Positions 61,764 to 64,000 of a DNA stretch of 64,000 nucleotides are shown here, piece after piece. Position 1 is the first letter of the stretch; every line of letters begins with the position of its first letter. The notes under the pieces were generated by a model. The model saw only the letters and a program-made list of their open reading frames with translations. It had not been told where the DNA came from and searched no databases. Source of the stretch: Silicimonas sp. (GTDB taxonomy: Bacteria > Pseudomonadota > Alphaproteobacteria > Rhodobacterales > Rhodobacteraceae); contig JAJEFO010000086.1 in NCBI GenBank assembly GCA_022820365.1, positions 1 to 64,000 on the forward strand. Reading direction: 5' to 3'. Made by a program: the position numbers and the translations under genes.

Positions 61764-62411
61764 TCAGTTCATTGTCCCCGCGCCTGTTCCGGGTGCTGCA
61801 CCGGCTTTCGGCGCAATTCCCTCGGGCAAGTAAACTGGCGATCTGTCACCGTCCGCGAATCGACGCAAGACCGCCGGGTAAAGCTGGTGCTCCGCAGTCA
61901 GGACACGGGCCGCGAGCACATCGACCGTATCGCCGAAATTGATTGGTACGCGCGCCTGTCCCAGAACCGGACCGGAATCGAGTTTGTCCGTAACTTCATG
62001 AACCGTGCATCCCGCCTCGTCGTCGCCAGCCGCGATCGCGCGGGCATGCGTGTCAAGGCCAGGGTATTTCGGAAGGAGCGACGGGTGGATGTTCAGGATG
62101 CGGCCAGACCAGCGCCCTGTGAATCCAGGGGCAAGTATGCGCATGAATCCGGCAAGGCAGATGATGTCCGGTCGGACAGCTTCAAGGCGCTCGTTCAAGG
62201 CGCACCCAAATGCGGCCCTGTCATCTCGAAACGGACGGTGATCCACGACAGCAGTCTCTACATCCATCTCCCTTGCCCGTTTCAGCCCGTCGGCATTCGG
62301 CTCGTTCGACAGCACGAGCACCGGGCGTGCAGGGTGGTTCCCGACCATGTCCCGCACGAGCGCCACCATGTTCGATCCGCTGCCGGATATGAGGATGGCG
62401 ATCCGCCTCAA
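61764..62411 (-). CDS. purN: Phosphoribosylglycinamide formyltransferase PurN
   Basis: Transfers formyl from 10-formyl-THF to GAR in purine synthesis, 215 residues. Substrate motifs [19 protein letters not shown], the catalytic [20 protein letters not shown] and [13 protein letters not shown] are present. The start appears to be TTG at 62409-62411, overlapping the purM stop. The Ala/Gly-rich tail ([18 protein letters not shown]) is longer than usual. Confidence 0.96.
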   Translation of the reverse strand: MRRIAILISGSGSNMVALVRDMVGNHPARPVLVLSNEPNADGLKRAREMDVETAVVDHRPFRDDRAAFGCALNERLEAVRPDIICLAGFMRILAPGFTGRWSGRILNIHPSLLPKYPGLDTHARAIAAGDDEAGCTVHEVTDKLDSGPVLGQARVPINFGDTVDVLAARVLTAEHQLYPAVLRRFADGDRSPVYLPEGIAPKAGAAPGTGAGTMN

Positions 62412-63448
62412 AGCAACTTGCCTTGAAAGGCAACATCGTTGCCCGCGACCACCCTGCCTATCCGGAACACCCGATGCCCGGCTTCGGCAAACGTCGCTGC
62501 CGCGCAGTCAACCGACGCCTCAGGCGTGACCGCAACCATTCCGATTCCGGCATTGAAGGTTCGCAGCAATTCCGATTCGGCAAGACCGCCCGTTTCGGCG
62601 AGCCAAGCAAAGACCGGCGGCAAGTCCCATGTGCCGAGATCGATTTCGGCGCCGAGACCGTCGGGCAACGCCCGCGGCACGTTCTCGGTCAGGCCGCCGC
62701 CAGTGATGTGCGCCAGTCCGCGCAATGCTCCCTCCCGGAATGCGTTGACGGCACCGCGGACATAGAGCTGGGTCGGCGCCAGCAGCGCCTCGCCCAGCGA
62801 GCCGGCTGCCCAAGGGCACGCGTCATCCCAGGAACAGCCGTGCTCTTCCACGATCCGACGAACCAGTGAATATCCGTTCGAGTGCACTCCGTCGCTGGCA
62901 AGGCCGAGCAGGGCGTCTCCTTCGGAAACCCCGGCAGGCAGTCCTCGCCCTCTCTCCATTGCGCCGACAGCAAAGCCTGCGAGATCGAAGTCGTCGTTTG
63001 CGTACATCCCAGGCATTTCGGCAGTTTCACCGCCAATCAGGGCACATCCCGACCGTGCACAGCCTTCGGCGATTCCCTCGATCACCTGCGCCGCACGGTC
63101 GACATCGAGACGCCCGGTCGCAAGATAGTCGAGGAAGAAGAGCGGCTCGGCACCCTGACAAACCAAGTCGTTGACGCACATTGCCACGAGATCGATGCCG
63201 ACGCCGCCAAGTTGGCCAGCCTCGATTGCGACTTTAAGCTTGGTTCCGACGCCATCGGTCGCGGCCACGATGATCGGATCCTCGTATCCTGCCGCCTTGA
63301 GGTCGAACATGCCGCCGAATCCGCCCAGTCCAGCAACGCTGCCGGGGCGAGTGGTTCGAGCGGAAGCGGGCTTGATTCGTTCGACCAGCGCGTTGCCCGC
63401 CTCGATGTCCACGCCTGCACCGGCATAGGTGAGACCGCCTGTGACCAT
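62408..63448 (-). CDS. purM: Phosphoribosylformylglycinamidine cyclo-ligase PurM
   Basis: Closes the imidazole ring to AIR with ATP, 346 residues. Blocks: [74 protein letters not shown] and [16 protein letters not shown]. Standard purM-purN order with a four-base overlap. The start at 63446-63448 lies about 110 bases from the divergent tRNA gene. Confidence 0.97.
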   Translation of the reverse strand: MVTGGLTYAGAGVDIEAGNALVERIKPASARTTRPGSVAGLGGFGGMFDLKAAGYEDPIIVAATDGVGTKLKVAIEAGQLGGVGIDLVAMCVNDLVCQGAEPLFFLDYLATGRLDVDRAAQVIEGIAEGCARSGCALIGGETAEMPGMYANDDFDLAGFAVGAMERGRGLPAGVSEGDALLGLASDGVHSNGYSLVRRIVEEHGCSWDDACPWAAGSLGEALLAPTQLYVRGAVNAFREGALRGLAHITGGGLTENVPRALPDGLGAEIDLGTWDLPPVFAWLAETGGLAESELLRTFNAGIGMVAVTPEASVDCAAATFAEAGHRVFRIGRVVAGNDVAFQGKLL

Positions 63449-63558
63449 GCGTGTCCTTCTCCAGTTTGGGCTGCGGATACCGGAACGCTGCCTCGGTGTC
63501 CACGAGAGGCACTGCGCTTGACCGTCGCGCCCGGTCTGTTATCCCCTCTCCGGAGGTC

Positions 63559-63635
63559 GGGCCTGTAGCTCAATTGATTAGAGCAGTGCGCTCATAACGC
63601 ATTGGTTGGGGGTTTGAGTCCCTCCGGGCCCACCA
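63559..63635 (+). tRNA. tRNA with CAU anticodon (Met or lysidine-type Ile)
   Basis: 77 bases including the encoded CCA. Acceptor GGGCCTG pairs with CGGGCCC (one G-U), D stem GCTC/GAGC, anticodon stem GTGCG/CGCAT with loop CTCATAA (anticodon 63593-63595), T stem GGGGG/CCCTC. All stems form. The loops are unusual: position 15 is A and 48 is T, and position 19 is A and 56 is T (T-loop TTTGAGT), so the normal G15-C48 and G19-C56 tertiary pairs are both replaced by A-U. Whether it is charged with Met or, after lysidine modification, Ile cannot be told with certainty. Confidence 0.92.
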
Positions 63636-64000
63636 TTCGCACGGATGCCGGATTGTTGCTGCGCGATGTCGGATGCCAACGACGCGCTGGCATTGGAGCA
63701 TGTCCGCGCTAAGGCGTCTCGCCATTGCTTACGATCTTCCATTGCCGAGGCGCTGCCGACACGCGACCGGAAATCATGTTTAGTCCGGCAAATTGCCAGT
63801 GCGCCGAAAGGCATCATGCTTCAGTGGTTTCTTTACAGCACACGCATGGAGTGCTCGCCGTTCCAGCGCTGGTTCGGATAGAATCACGTGCGACAAATTA
63901 ACGCGTGACTTTGAATGGACATCAATCATCTCACAAATTCTGCAAATTGAGATCGAGAATTTCTCCATCGGAATGAAGTCGAATTTCGCCTGTGCCTTCT
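63636..64000. other. Region after the tRNA to the window edge
   Basis: No gene that I can support; the short open frames on both strands lack recognisable products. The last 120 bases are AT-richer than the rest of the window, possibly a promoter region for a gene beyond the edge. Confidence 0.45.

Noticed and set aside
63636-64000. Genomic island starting at the tRNA 3' end
   Set aside because: A tRNA end is a common attachment site, but no integrase or direct repeat of the tRNA end is visible in the remaining 365 bases.
1-64000. CRISPR array, rRNA genes, phage structural genes
   Set aside because: No regularly spaced repeats, no rRNA-like sequence and no phage head, tail or lysis genes were seen.

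Overview
The window reads as a chromosomal piece of a GC-rich Alphaproteobacterium. The pyrH/frr/uppS/cdsA/dxr/rseP/bamA/skp genes, the NAD-dependent formate dehydrogenase with formate-THF ligase, the FrcBCA-type sugar transporter and the reductive pyrimidine pathway under a RutR regulator all fit that class. Rhodobacterales or a neighbouring order is my best guess from gene content; no marker here settles it. Almost every base is coding, most operons are tightly packed, and stop/start overlaps of the ATGA type are very common.

Layout. 1-1.1 kb: the tail of an unrecognised gene and a PrlF-YhaV toxin-antitoxin pair. 1.3-6.6 kb (minus): a branched-chain-amino-acid-type ABC transporter operon (binding protein, livH, livM, livG, livF) ending in a small helical-repeat gene. 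7.4-17.7 kb: a reductive pyrimidine degradation locus. It holds an NMT1/ThiY-type ABC transporter with a 68-residue coupled ORF between its two permeases, dihydropyrimidinase, a carbamoyl-amino-acid hydrolase, RutR, and PreA/PreT dihydropyrimidine dehydrogenase. Two palindromes matching the RutR box lie at the two promoter regions. 18.1-25.5 kb: formate-tetrahydrofolate ligase, a two-subunit NAD-dependent formate dehydrogenase and a LysR regulator. 25.7-28.6 kb: a Phd/PemK-like toxin-antitoxin pair with a clear operator, a quinone oxidoreductase-like gene and an SDR dehydrogenase.

28.7-47.8 kb: the envelope/ribosome-recycling cluster pyrH-frr-uppS-cdsA-dxr-rseP-bamA-skp on the minus strand, split twice by plus-strand cargo. 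A three-gene cobalt-type nitrile hydratase operon sits between rseP and bamA. An eight-kilobase catabolic module sits between frr and pyrH (ROK regulator, M20 hydrolase, FrcBCA-like transporter, YhfX-like PLP enzyme, SIS-domain enzyme, followed by dtd). That module is the best candidate here for an undescribed pathway: its parts suggest import and dismantling of an amide- or amine-linked sugar/amino-acid conjugate.

47.8-53.5 kb: miaA, an M42 aminopeptidase, an SLC13-type carrier, an EamA transporter and a YmdB-type phosphodiesterase. 53.5-55.7 kb: a scar containing one end of an IS21-family element, a truncated istA and a broken LysR-like fragment, followed by a second Phd/PemK-like toxin-antitoxin pair. 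56.1-63.4 kb: housekeeping genes (5-formyl-THF cyclo-ligase, mgtE, lipA, sufE, a lipoprotein, rnd, purN, purM). 63.56 kb: a CAU-anticodon tRNA whose two tertiary pairs 15-48 and 19-56 have both changed from G-C to A-U.
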